DNA from: CAJXNP01 sp050305935
Lineage (GTDB): Bacteria; Bacteroidota; Bacteroidia; Cytophagales; Cyclobacteriaceae
Reading direction: 5' to 3'
NCBI GenBank assembly: GCA_050305935.1
Contig: JBNLGG010000006.1
Location: 1 to 64,000 of the forward strand
Length of the DNA: 64,000 nt
A program made the position numbers and the translations under genes. This document shows positions 28,640-36,263 of the stretch, piece by piece (the first letter of the stretch is position 1; every line of letters begins with the position of its first letter). A model generated the notes under the pieces. The model worked only from the letters and a program-made list of their open reading frames with translations, searched no databases and was not told where the DNA came from.

Positions 28640-29836
28640 ATGACCAAAATTTTGTTAATGCTAAAGACCCATCAGCCTCATCGAATAAATGAGCTCTCTT
28701 TTTTTGATCTTGGAAAAGACAAACCATATTTTAATGAAGGTTTAAATAAGCTTGTTATTGACAGGGTCTCCGACAATAGCTATTTACCCACGAATCGACT
28801 GTTGAAAAGGTTGCTACAAAAGTCGGAAGGAAAGTTTAAGATCTCTCTTTCTATAAGTGGAACTACCATAGATCAGCTTGAAAGATACCGCCCGGACGTC
28901 CTGGCATCTTTTGTCGACCTCGTAAAAACAGGGCAAGTGGAAATATTGGGCGAAACCTATCATCATTCGCTCGCATATTTTTATTCTAAAGAAGAATTCG
29001 TTGACCAGGTGAAGCTTCATCGCGAAAAAATAGCTTCCCTCTTCGATGTTTATCCTGTAACATTTGTAAATACTGAGTTCACTTACAATAATGAATTGGC
29101 TTATGATACACATAATCTTGGCTATTGGGGAATTCTAGCTGAAGGAGTTGATTGGGTGCTGGGAGATCGCGGTCCGGATCAGATATTTTTTGCAAATAGC
29201 CTGGACATGAATGTTTTCTTTAGAAACCATGGGCTTTCAAATGATATTGGGTACAGGTTTTCTGATGAAACCTGGAAGCATTTTCCGCTGGATGATAAGA
29301 CTTACTATCAATGGCTGTTGAAGTCAAAGGGAGATATCATCAATCTTTTTATGGATTATGAAACCTTTGGCGAACACCATAAAGAAAAGACCGGGATATT
29401 GGTTTTTCTGGAGAGGCTTATCAAAAAAATTGTCAACAGCAGAAAACTTCAATTTAGCAGATTTCAGGACGAGGTAGCTAAGTCATCCGTACTTGAGAGA
29501 ATCAATATTCCGCAAACGATATCATGGGCAGATCATGAAAAAGACCTTTCTGCATGGCGAGGAAATTCCATGCAGTTTGAATCGCTGATAAAGGTGTATG
29601 AGCTGGAGGAAAAGGTAAAAATGCTTGACCAGCCCAGGTTGACTTCCATTTGGAGAAACCTACAGGTATCCGACCATTTCTACTACATGAGCACGAAAGG
29701 GCTGACAGATGGGGAAGTACACAACTATTTTAGTCCTTTCCATAGCCCGCATGATGCATATAGACATTATATGAATGTCCTTTCAGATTTCGAAATAATG
29801 GTTGACCGGTCGATCCAGGGTGAAAAAGTTTATTAG
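28640..29836 (+). CDS. Glycoside hydrolase family 57 alpha-glucanase
   Basis: A 398-residue GH57 protein, a retaining alpha-glucan hydrolase or transferase acting in the cytoplasm. The N-terminal KTHQPHR is the family's first conserved block. The nucleophile is Glu146 in VNTEFTYNN and the acid/base is Asp239 in LFMDYETFGEHH. It lies 24 bases after the glycosyltransferase and probably trims or debranches stored glucan. GH57 also includes branching enzymes, but this protein is short and a GH13 branching enzyme is encoded next door, so amylase activity is likelier. Confidence 0.88.
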   Translation: MTKILLMLKTHQPHRINELSFFDLGKDKPYFNEGLNKLVIDRVSDNSYLPTNRLLKRLLQKSEGKFKISLSISGTTIDQLERYRPDVLASFVDLVKTGQVEILGETYHHSLAYFYSKEEFVDQVKLHREKIASLFDVYPVTFVNTEFTYNNELAYDTHNLGYWGILAEGVDWVLGDRGPDQIFFANSLDMNVFFRNHGLSNDIGYRFSDETWKHFPLDDKTYYQWLLKSKGDIINLFMDYETFGEHHKEKTGILVFLERLIKKIVNSRKLQFSRFQDEVAKSSVLERINIPQTISWADHEKDLSAWRGNSMQFESLIKVYELEEKVKMLDQPRLTSIWRNLQVSDHFYYMSTKGLTDGEVHNYFSPFHSPHDAYRHYMNVLSDFEIMVDRSIQGEKVY

Positions 29837-29892
29837 TCCCTACTCTGTCAAGTTTAAAATGCAATGAACATAAATGGTAAGCTGAAAAAGGA

Positions 29893-31890
29893 TTAGTCTA
29901 CCTTTTTTAATACCAAAGCGGTTCTGTTCGGAAGGTAAATACTCAGCCTGTCTTCTTCAATGGTATGATGCTCAACCGTACTGTCAATCCTTCCGTGTCC
30001 GCCAAACTCTAGCTCATCTGAGTTTAGTATAATTTTATATTTCCCTTTTCCAATGGCCGGAAACGTATAGTCTGGAATGGAGTGTGACGGATGAAAATTG
30101 ATTGCAAAAATCAAGTTTGCCCGTTCATAGATCAAGGATTTATTTTGGTCGTCCATGTTTAATTGCCTGCCTTGAAATGAAGGCAGTACCTGATATTCAT
30201 TCAGCAGGCCTATCATGGCTTTATCGAATGCCAAAAGGTATTTGTACTTTAGGTTTTCGCTATCGGCCAGTGACCATTGCCTTCTCGTGTATTTATAACT
30301 CCAGTTGTTTCCCTCACGCGGAAAATCCACCCATTCCGGATGCCCAAATTCATTGCCAATAAAATTTAAATAGGCCTCACCGCCTAGTGAAGCAGTAAAG
30401 ATCCGGATTAATTTGTGCAAGGCGATTCCTCTGTCGATGATCAGGTTGTCGTCATGTACCTGCATATGAAAGTACATTTCTTTGTCCATGAGCCAAAAGG
30501 CAATTGTTTTATCACCGACTATGGCCTGGTCATGAGATTCTGCATATGCCACCGTTTTTTCTTTCCACCGGCGGTTGGTCATTACGCTCCATAATTCGTG
30601 GATATTCCAGTCCTCATCCTTCTTTTCTTTCAGATATTTTATCCAAAAGTCAGGTATGCCCATGCCCAAACGAAAATCAAACCCAACGCCTCCGTCTTCT
30701 ACTTGTCGACATAAGCCAGGCATACCGCTCATATCTTCGGCTATGGAGATGGCATCTTTCTTCACCCGGTGTATCAAAACATTGGCCAACTGTAAAAAAG
30801 TCAATGCATCCCAATCAACATCTTTAACAAAATACTTGTCATAATGGTCAAATTGCGTGAAGTCGCCGTGATGGAAATACATCATCGAGGTGATTCCGTC
30901 AAACCGAAAGCCGTCAATATGGTATTCCTCGATCCAAAATTTCACATTTGACAAGAGAAATTGGAGCACTTCCTGTTTTCCGTAGTTAAATAATTTTGAG
31001 TCCCAAGTAGAATGATACCCTTTTCCACCTGCGTGAAAATACTGATCTTCTGAACCATCAAAATCATTGATGCCTTCCGAAATATTTTTGACGGAATGCG
31101 AATGAACCAAATCTATGATGACCGCCATCCCCAATTTATGGGCTTCATTGACCAGCTCCTTTAACTCGGTGGGAGTGCCAAACCTGCTGGAGACAGCAAA
31201 AAAATTGGAAACGTGATAGCCAAAGGAACCGTAGTAGGGATGTTCCTGGATCGCCATCAATTGAACGGTGTTGTATCCAAGCTCTTTTATCCTCGGCAGT
31301 ACATTGTTTTTAAACTCTATAAAAGAACCTACCTTCTCCGCTTCCTGGGCCAGGCCTACATGGCCTTCATAGATTATTGGGGAATGTTTGACTTTTGTTA
31401 AATTAAATTTTTGGTCGGTCCATTTAAATCCATCGTCCCTGCTCCAAACAATGCCTGAAAAATCGTGTGTTTTTTCGTCCTGTTCAGTGCGGAAAATAAA
31501 AGCCGGGATTCTATCTCTTGCATTTTTATCAGAGACCACATGAACTTTGACTTTGGTGTAAAGTGGTAGTTCGTCTTTAGCAAGCGTTATCCCCCAAACT
31601 CCATTCTCACCCTTTGTTAATGGATGAGCTTCTCTGTTCCAGTTATTAAAATCCCCTATTAGAAACAAGCCTCTCGCGTTTGGAGCCCACTCCCTGTATA
31701 TCCACTTCTGTACTTTCGAGTCGTAATTTAACCCGAGGTAGTTGTAGGCGTCGGCAAACTTTTCCAGGCTACCTAACTCTTTTTCCAGTGATCTAAGTCG
31801 ATGATTAAATCGATTTATTCGATCGGCGATTTCTTCGGTATAAGGTTCGAGCCAGGGATCATCGACTACTAGTTGAGGGGTTTCTTTCAT
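29893..31890 (-). CDS. glgB: 1,4-alpha-glucan branching enzyme (GH13)
   Basis: A 665-residue branching enzyme that makes alpha-1,6 branch points in glycogen. It has an N-terminal CBM48-like beta domain (residues about 60-150), a GH13 barrel (about 170-550) and a C-terminal all-beta domain. Catalytic blocks are DGFRFDGITSM (nucleophile Asp), SIAEDMSGMPG (acid/base Glu) and AYAESHDQAIVGDK (transition-state Asp). The size and W-Y-R-E-W-A-P-N start resemble the eukaryote-like short GlgB class. It is convergent with the GH57 gene across 56 bases. Its upstream leader contains a terminator-like hairpin. Confidence 0.92.
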   Translation of the reverse strand: MKETPQLVVDDPWLEPYTEEIADRINRFNHRLRSLEKELGSLEKFADAYNYLGLNYDSKVQKWIYREWAPNARGLFLIGDFNNWNREAHPLTKGENGVWGITLAKDELPLYTKVKVHVVSDKNARDRIPAFIFRTEQDEKTHDFSGIVWSRDDGFKWTDQKFNLTKVKHSPIIYEGHVGLAQEAEKVGSFIEFKNNVLPRIKELGYNTVQLMAIQEHPYYGSFGYHVSNFFAVSSRFGTPTELKELVNEAHKLGMAVIIDLVHSHSVKNISEGINDFDGSEDQYFHAGGKGYHSTWDSKLFNYGKQEVLQFLLSNVKFWIEEYHIDGFRFDGITSMMYFHHGDFTQFDHYDKYFVKDVDWDALTFLQLANVLIHRVKKDAISIAEDMSGMPGLCRQVEDGGVGFDFRLGMGIPDFWIKYLKEKKDEDWNIHELWSVMTNRRWKEKTVAYAESHDQAIVGDKTIAFWLMDKEMYFHMQVHDDNLIIDRGIALHKLIRIFTASLGGEAYLNFIGNEFGHPEWVDFPREGNNWSYKYTRRQWSLADSENLKYKYLLAFDKAMIGLLNEYQVLPSFQGRQLNMDDQNKSLIYERANLIFAINFHPSHSIPDYTFPAIGKGKYKIILNSDELEFGGHGRIDSTVEHHTIEEDRLSIYLPNRTALVLKKVD

Positions 31891-32245
31891 TTTCCGGTTA
31901 TTTTATGAAAAATTAAAATAGTTTACCGGATTTAAAAAGGAGGAGGAAAATTAAATGTTTATAAAATAAAAAAGAGGGACTTGAGGTCCCCCCTTTTCAA
32001 CATCAACCAAACAACCAAAAAATATTTTATTAACGTTAAATCCTTTGTCTAACAATTGTCTTTACAACAATGAAGTGCTAAGTAAAAAACTTTTTTCTCA
32101 ATAATCAAAATAAAATTGAAAAATATAAAAGTGTAGACAATGTTAAGTGAGTGACTTTTAAAGACTTATTGCAGCCTTTATGGCTTGGAAATATAATTAT
32201 TTAGAGATTGGGTGGTAATCAGGAAAGAAGCAACTATGGAAAGAG
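31891..32245. other. Long untranslated stretch upstream of glgB
   Basis: About 355 bases between glgB and the terminator of the next minus-strand gene. It is strongly AT-rich, with no frame worth calling. On the minus strand it holds the hairpin at 31976-31990 and, overlapping it, a 14-codon frame (MLKRGDLKSLFFIL) that may be chance. It probably contains the glgB promoter. Confidence 0.5.
31966..31990 (-). terminator. Terminator-like hairpin in the glgB leader
   Basis: Minus strand GGGAC-CTCAA-GTCCC followed by a T-rich run (TCTTTTTTATTTT). No minus-strand gene ends just upstream, since the neighbour at 32317 has its own terminator, so this would stop a leader or small RNA about 75 bases before the glgB start. 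Confidence 0.5.
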
Positions 32246-32246
32246 C

Positions 32247-32278
32247 AAAAAAAAGATCGGGTGGAATTCCACCCGATC
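32247..32278 (-). terminator. Rho-independent terminator of the 190-residue secreted protein gene
   Basis: A perfect 24-base palindrome, GATCGGGTGGAA and its complement (32255-32278), followed on the minus strand by eight T. It lies 38 bases after the stop at 32317. Confidence 0.88.
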
Positions 32279-32316
32279 ACTGCTATTATATCACTCTTCA
32301 ACTATACTTTCTGTTT

Positions 32317-32889
32317 TTAGAAATTAGCTTCCGCTAATATTTCACCATCCTGAATAACTTCGAATTTTAAGTCTTTAACGGCAATTTTTGATAAATCATA
32401 TGACCTTGAAAAACTTTTGTCAAAAGAGATGTAGTCGCCATATACTAACTCGCCTGATTTTGAGTAAATGTTTACAAGCACTGGCTTTACAAGTTCACCA
32501 GTCACTTTAACGGTAAATTTTCCTTCTGTTTCTTCCGCTACTGAAGCTTTTACCTGAGTTGTTGCTTCTTCGACAAAGCTAACTATCTCGGTCACTACCT
32601 TCTGATCATCGATGATTTCGAACTCATATTTCGCTTTTGGTAGTTTTGAAAGGTCGTATGATTTTACAAATGATGAAGGATGCTTAATTGTTTCTGAGTA
32701 AACTGTTTTTCCGTATTGATCGTAGATGTTTACTCTTACTTTTGCATCACCTTTGCTAAGATAAGTTAGTTCTACTTTCTCATCTTTCTTTTCTACACTG
32801 ACATCTTTAACTTCTCGACCAGTGGCTGCGAATGTAGCTGTACTTAATGCTATACAAAGTACGATTGCTGTTAATGTGAATTTTTTCAT
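32317..32889 (-). CDS. Secreted two-repeat beta protein
   Basis: A 190-residue exported protein starting at ATG 32889, with signal peptide KKFTLTAIVLCIALSTATFA. A longer in-frame reading to 32970 would bury this signal and overlap the promoter. The mature protein has two tandem copies of about 75 residues sharing VNIYDQYGKTVYSE / VNIYSKSGELVYGD, KSYDLSKLPKAKYEFEI / RSYDLSKIAVKDLKFEV. Each copy looks like a small beta-sandwich related to T9SS-type C-terminal domains (an N-I-Y-x-x-x-G-x-x-V-Y pattern). No enzyme motif is present. It has a good promoter and terminator of its own, so it is probably a well-expressed monocistronic gene. Confidence 0.75.
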   Translation of the reverse strand: MKKFTLTAIVLCIALSTATFAATGREVKDVSVEKKDEKVELTYLSKGDAKVRVNIYDQYGKTVYSETIKHPSSFVKSYDLSKLPKAKYEFEIIDDQKVVTEIVSFVEEATTQVKASVAEETEGKFTVKVTGELVKPVLVNIYSKSGELVYGDYISFDKSFSRSYDLSKIAVKDLKFEVIQDGEILAEANF

Positions 32890-32936
32890 TTTCCAAAATT
32901 GTTTAAGTGTTGTTGTTTTTGTTTTTAATCTCAATG

Positions 32937-32970
32937 CAAATATACGGCAGCTTATTTGATAGGTTTGCAA
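32937..32970 (-). promoter_or_regulatory. Promoter of the two-repeat secreted protein
   Basis: Minus strand -7 box TATATTTG (32937-32944), an exact TAnnTTTG, with TTG at 32968-32970, 23 bases upstream. The transcript start would be about 40 bases before ATG 32889. Confidence 0.55.
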
Positions 32971-33319
32971 TAAAATGGGGGATCTCTATTACACTTTAGT
33001 GAAAAGCTACCCGTTTTTTGAAATATTTAAAAACTAAGGGGCTTCGCGGAACGATTTTAATATTAATTGTCTTTTTTACACTTAAAGCTGTGATTTTGGC
33101 AAATCCTTCGGCGACGATTTAATAAATCCTTAATAGTGTCCCCCGTTTTTCTTCACAAACCAATCAAAACCTTACATGAAACCAACATTTTTTAAATGAA
33201 AAAAATTCAAATAAATCGATTATTCATTGGTGTTATCTGATGAAATAGCGGAAAAATTTAACAATTGATCAATGAAAAGGTTGGTTTTATAAAAATTAGA
33301 AAATAGGTGAAATAAGAAA
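32971..33319. other. 349-base gap, nothing recognised
   Basis: AT-rich sequence between the promoter of the secreted-protein gene and the tRNA-His terminator. I see no frame beyond 14 codons, no hairpin and no repeat of note. Confidence 0.5.
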
Positions 33320-33340
33320 GCCTCGCTTTCATTGCGAGGC
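33320..33340 (-). terminator. Terminator of the tRNA-His transcript
   Basis: Stem GCCTCGC/GCGAGGC with a seven-base loop; on the minus strand it is followed by TTTCTTATTT. It lies 7 bases beyond the tRNA 3' end. Confidence 0.8.
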
Positions 33341-33347
33341 TTTGGCG

Positions 33348-33421
33348 GGTGGAAGACCGGACTCGAACCGGCGACCTCCTGAACCACAATCAGGCGTTCT
33401 AACCAACTGAACTACATCCAC
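33348..33421 (-). tRNA. tRNA-His (anticodon GTG)
   Basis: A full cloverleaf can be folded on the minus strand. The acceptor begins GTGGATG and the D arm is GTTC...GAAC. The anticodon stem is CCTGA/TCAGG with a seven-base loop holding GTG at 33387-33385. The T arm is GCCGG-TTCGAGT-CCGGT. A G at 33422 can act as the extra G(-1) opposite the C discriminator, the mark of tRNA-His. One U-U mismatch occurs in the acceptor stem (positions 6-67). The CCA end is not encoded. Confidence 0.95.
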
Positions 33422-33488
33422 CATTTAAATGGGAGTGCAAAGGTATACGATAACTATAAATTTGCAAAGAGCAAATTTGTATTTTTAT

Positions 33489-34826
33489 TTAGCGTCGGTT
33501 AAAGAAAAGCCGCATTCCTTTCACTGTTTCATCAAACCTGCCATTTTCATATACCAGGTGACCGGAAACTATGGTATGGGTAACCCTCGAATGAAATAAC
33601 TCACCTTCAAAAGGCGACCATCCACACTTTGATAAAATTGATTCCCCTATTACAGTCCAGGGGTCATTTGGGTCTACAATTACAAGATCTGCGTAATAGC
33701 CCTCCCTGATAAACCCACGCCTATCAATTTCAAACAGCCTGGCCGGATTGTGGCACATCTTCTCCACAGTAGATGTAATGGGAAAAATATTATTCCGGTG
33801 AAATTCCATCATAGCTACCAGACTATGTTGAACCAGCGGTCCACCCGAAGGTGCATTGATGTAGTTCTTTTGCTTTTCTTCCAGGGTGTGAGGAGCATGG
33901 TCAGTAGCGATGACATCTATTTTATTGGTATGGATAGCATCCAGCAGCGCCGCTTTATCCGATGCGTTTTTAACTGCGGGATTCCATTTAATCAATGTGC
34001 CCTTTTCGAGATAATCATTTTTATCAAACCACAAATGATGAATGCAAGCTTCCGCAGTAATATGCTTTTCCGATAATGGTTTGTCCTCAAAAAGTGCGAG
34101 TTCCTTTTCCGTTGAAATATGGAGGATGTGCAGCCTTGTCCCATGTTTTTTTGCTAACGACACTGCCAGCGAAGATGATTTGTAGCACGCCTCTTCGTTT
34201 CTGATTTCAGGGTGATAAATTACCGGGATGTCATCACCATATTTTTCTTTAAAAATCGCAAGGTTTCTTTTTATGGTAGCCTCATCTTCACAATGGGTAG
34301 CAATCAACATGTCTGATCTTGAGAAGATATTTTCCAATGTCTTTTCATTATCAACCAGCATATTGCCAGTACTCGAGCCCATAAATACCTTGACACCACA
34401 GACGTTCTTTTTGTCAACTTTTAAAACTTCTTCAATATTTTCGTTGTTGGCGCCCAAGTAAAATGAATAGTTAGCAAGGGACTGTTCTGCTGCGATTTTG
34501 TATTTGTCTTCAAGTAATTCAATGGTAACAGTATTTGGGACTGTATTTGGCATTTCCATGTAGGAAGTAATACCCCCGGCAACAGCCGCCTTTGCCTCCG
34601 TATAGATTTCTGCCTTGTGTGTCAGTCCAGGTTCACGGAAATGCACCTGATCGTCAATGGCACCGGGTAATAAATAATTTCCATTTGCTTCTATCACCTT
34701 ATGATTTGGACGGGGAGTAATAGCTGTAGCTATTTTTGTGATTAATCCCTTTTCCACTAACAGGTCGCTCTCAAATATTCGTCCTTCGTTAACTATCTTT
34801 GCATTTTTAATGAGAATAGAAGACAT
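33489..34826 (-). CDS. pyrC: Dihydroorotase (class I type)
   Basis: A 445-residue amidohydrolase that closes carbamoyl-aspartate to dihydroorotate in pyrimidine synthesis. The first metal motif reads D-D-Q60-V-H62-F-R-E-P-G, where most family members have HxH, so one metal-ligand His is Gln. The other elements are present: the likely carboxylated Lys in GVKVFMGSSTG, His in ATHCEDE, His in LHILHISTEKE and Asp in ATDHAPHT. I recall this D-Q-V-H-F-R-E-P-G form as common in Bacteroidetes dihydroorotases, so it is probably functional. The start at 34826 is divergent from the helicase gene across 29 bases. Confidence 0.88.
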   Translation of the reverse strand: MSSILIKNAKIVNEGRIFESDLLVEKGLITKIATAITPRPNHKVIEANGNYLLPGAIDDQVHFREPGLTHKAEIYTEAKAAVAGGITSYMEMPNTVPNTVTIELLEDKYKIAAEQSLANYSFYLGANNENIEEVLKVDKKNVCGVKVFMGSSTGNMLVDNEKTLENIFSRSDMLIATHCEDEATIKRNLAIFKEKYGDDIPVIYHPEIRNEEACYKSSSLAVSLAKKHGTRLHILHISTEKELALFEDKPLSEKHITAEACIHHLWFDKNDYLEKGTLIKWNPAVKNASDKAALLDAIHTNKIDVIATDHAPHTLEEKQKNYINAPSGGPLVQHSLVAMMEFHRNNIFPITSTVEKMCHNPARLFEIDRRGFIREGYYADLVIVDPNDPWTVIGESILSKCGWSPFEGELFHSRVTHTIVSGHLVYENGRFDETVKGMRLFFNRR

Positions 34827-34855
34827 AATTATATTTTTAAATTAATTTTTGGACT

Positions 34856-36169
34856 ATGGCAGATAAAATAGAGCAGTTTTCAGATTTTAAATTGAATAAG
34901 CAACTGCTTTCTGCAATTTCCGAGGCAGGATTTATAAATCCAACTCCAATTCAAAAAAAGGCAATTCCTTTAATTCTTGCTGGTCATGATGTGCTGGGAA
35001 TCGCTCAGACGGGTACAGGCAAAACGGCAGCATTTGTCCTTCCACTGTTGATGAAATTAAAGTATGCCCAGGGAAATTTTCCACGAGCGTTGATTTTGGC
35101 ACCGACCCGGGAACTGGTTATCCAGATCAATGATTCAATCAACTCGCTTTCAACTTACCTTGACGTAAGACATACAGCCATTTATGGTGGAGTTGGTGAG
35201 AAGCTGCAGATTGAGATATTAGCATCGGGGATTGATATTCTGGTGGCAACACCGGGAAGATTTCTCGATCTTTATCGGAAGAATGCCATTACTACGAAGG
35301 AAATCAAAACCCTTATACTGGATGAAGCCGATAAAATGATGGACATGGGTTTTATGCCACAGATAAGGAGTATTTTGGAAAAAATACCCGTCAAAAGACA
35401 AAACCTGTTATTTTCGGCCACCTTCCCGCCGAATGTAGAAAATCTAAGCCATGAGTTTTTAGAATTTCCGGAAAGGGTGGAAGTAGCTCCCCAGGCTAGC
35501 ACATCGAAAACCATTGAACAATATTATTTCCAGGTTCCCAATTTCAAAACAAAGGTTTATCTGCTTCAGCATTTGTTACAAAATGAGGATTTCAAAAAGG
35601 TGATCATATTTACCCGCACAAAAGAATCAGCTAATAACCTTTACAAATTTATCGAGCGGAAGGTGGAAGGAGGCGCACGGGTCATCCATAGCAATAAATC
35701 CCAACAAACCCGAATGAATGCCATTGAGCAGTTTCGCGCCGGAGAGGTTAGGGCGCTCGTCACGACGGATGTTACCGCCCGTGGCCATGACATTGAGAAT
35801 GTAAGCCATGTCATTAATTTTGAAATCCCACTGGTATACGAAGATTATGTCCACAGAATAGGGCGAACCGGGAGAGCAGAAAAAACCGGAATAGCTTTCA
35901 CCTTTGCCAATCCCGCCGAAGAAGCACATTTGAGGAGAATTGAAAAGGTTATTCAGGAGGAAATACCGCTACAGCAATTCCCTCACGACTGCCAAATTTT
36001 TCCTACTGACAGGGAAGAATCGATTCAGATTGCACGCGAAATTGACAAATTAAAACGTGCCGAAAACCCCGATTTCAAAGGAGCTTTTCATGAAAAGAAG
36101 GTAAAGTTCAAGGCATCGAAAAAAAGGTCAGCCCAACGAAACCAGAAAAAGCGTACAAAGAAGAAATAG
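34856..36169 (+). CDS. rhlE: DEAD-box RNA helicase, RhlE type
   Basis: A 437-residue ATP-dependent RNA helicase used in ribosome assembly, RNA decay or cold adaptation. All core motifs are visible in order: the Q motif in NPTPIQKKA, AQTGTGKT (Walker A), PTRELV, DEAD in LDEADKMMDMGF, SAT in FSATFP, and HRIGRTGR near residue 335. The C-terminal tail of about 60 residues is strongly basic (KKRSAQRNQKKRTKKK), suiting RNA binding. It is divergent from pyrC across 29 bases. The rhlE name is from overall similarity; other DEAD subfamilies are possible. Confidence 0.88.
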   Translation: MADKIEQFSDFKLNKQLLSAISEAGFINPTPIQKKAIPLILAGHDVLGIAQTGTGKTAAFVLPLLMKLKYAQGNFPRALILAPTRELVIQINDSINSLSTYLDVRHTAIYGGVGEKLQIEILASGIDILVATPGRFLDLYRKNAITTKEIKTLILDEADKMMDMGFMPQIRSILEKIPVKRQNLLFSATFPPNVENLSHEFLEFPERVEVAPQASTSKTIEQYYFQVPNFKTKVYLLQHLLQNEDFKKVIIFTRTKESANNLYKFIERKVEGGARVIHSNKSQQTRMNAIEQFRAGEVRALVTTDVTARGHDIENVSHVINFEIPLVYEDYVHRIGRTGRAEKTGIAFTFANPAEEAHLRRIEKVIQEEIPLQQFPHDCQIFPTDREESIQIAREIDKLKRAENPDFKGAFHEKKVKFKASKKRSAQRNQKKRTKKK

Positions 36170-36219
36170 TCGAGGCACCAAAATTTTCTGTAATAAAACA
36201 TTTCTTTCTACAAAAAAAT

Positions 36220-36227
36220 TATTTTTG
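36220..36227 (+). promoter_or_regulatory. Candidate -7 box for gcvP
   Basis: TATTTTTG, an exact TAnnTTTG, 36 bases before the ATG at 36264. There is no good TTG at the expected -33 distance, so this is only moderately supported. Confidence 0.35.
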
Positions 36228-36263
36228 TGAATCTTTTTTTAAGTCCATAAACAAGCAGCATAA

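Noticed and set aside
32255..32278. Perfect 24-base palindrome considered as an operator
   Set aside because: It is followed by eight T on the minus strand just after a stop codon, so a terminator explains it.
32890..32970. N-terminal extension of the two-repeat protein to 32970
   Set aside because: It would bury a clean signal peptide and covers the promoter.
33201..33240. 14-codon frame (MKKIQINRLFIGVI) upstream of the tRNA terminator
   Set aside because: Too short, with no neighbouring signals; chance in AT-rich DNA.
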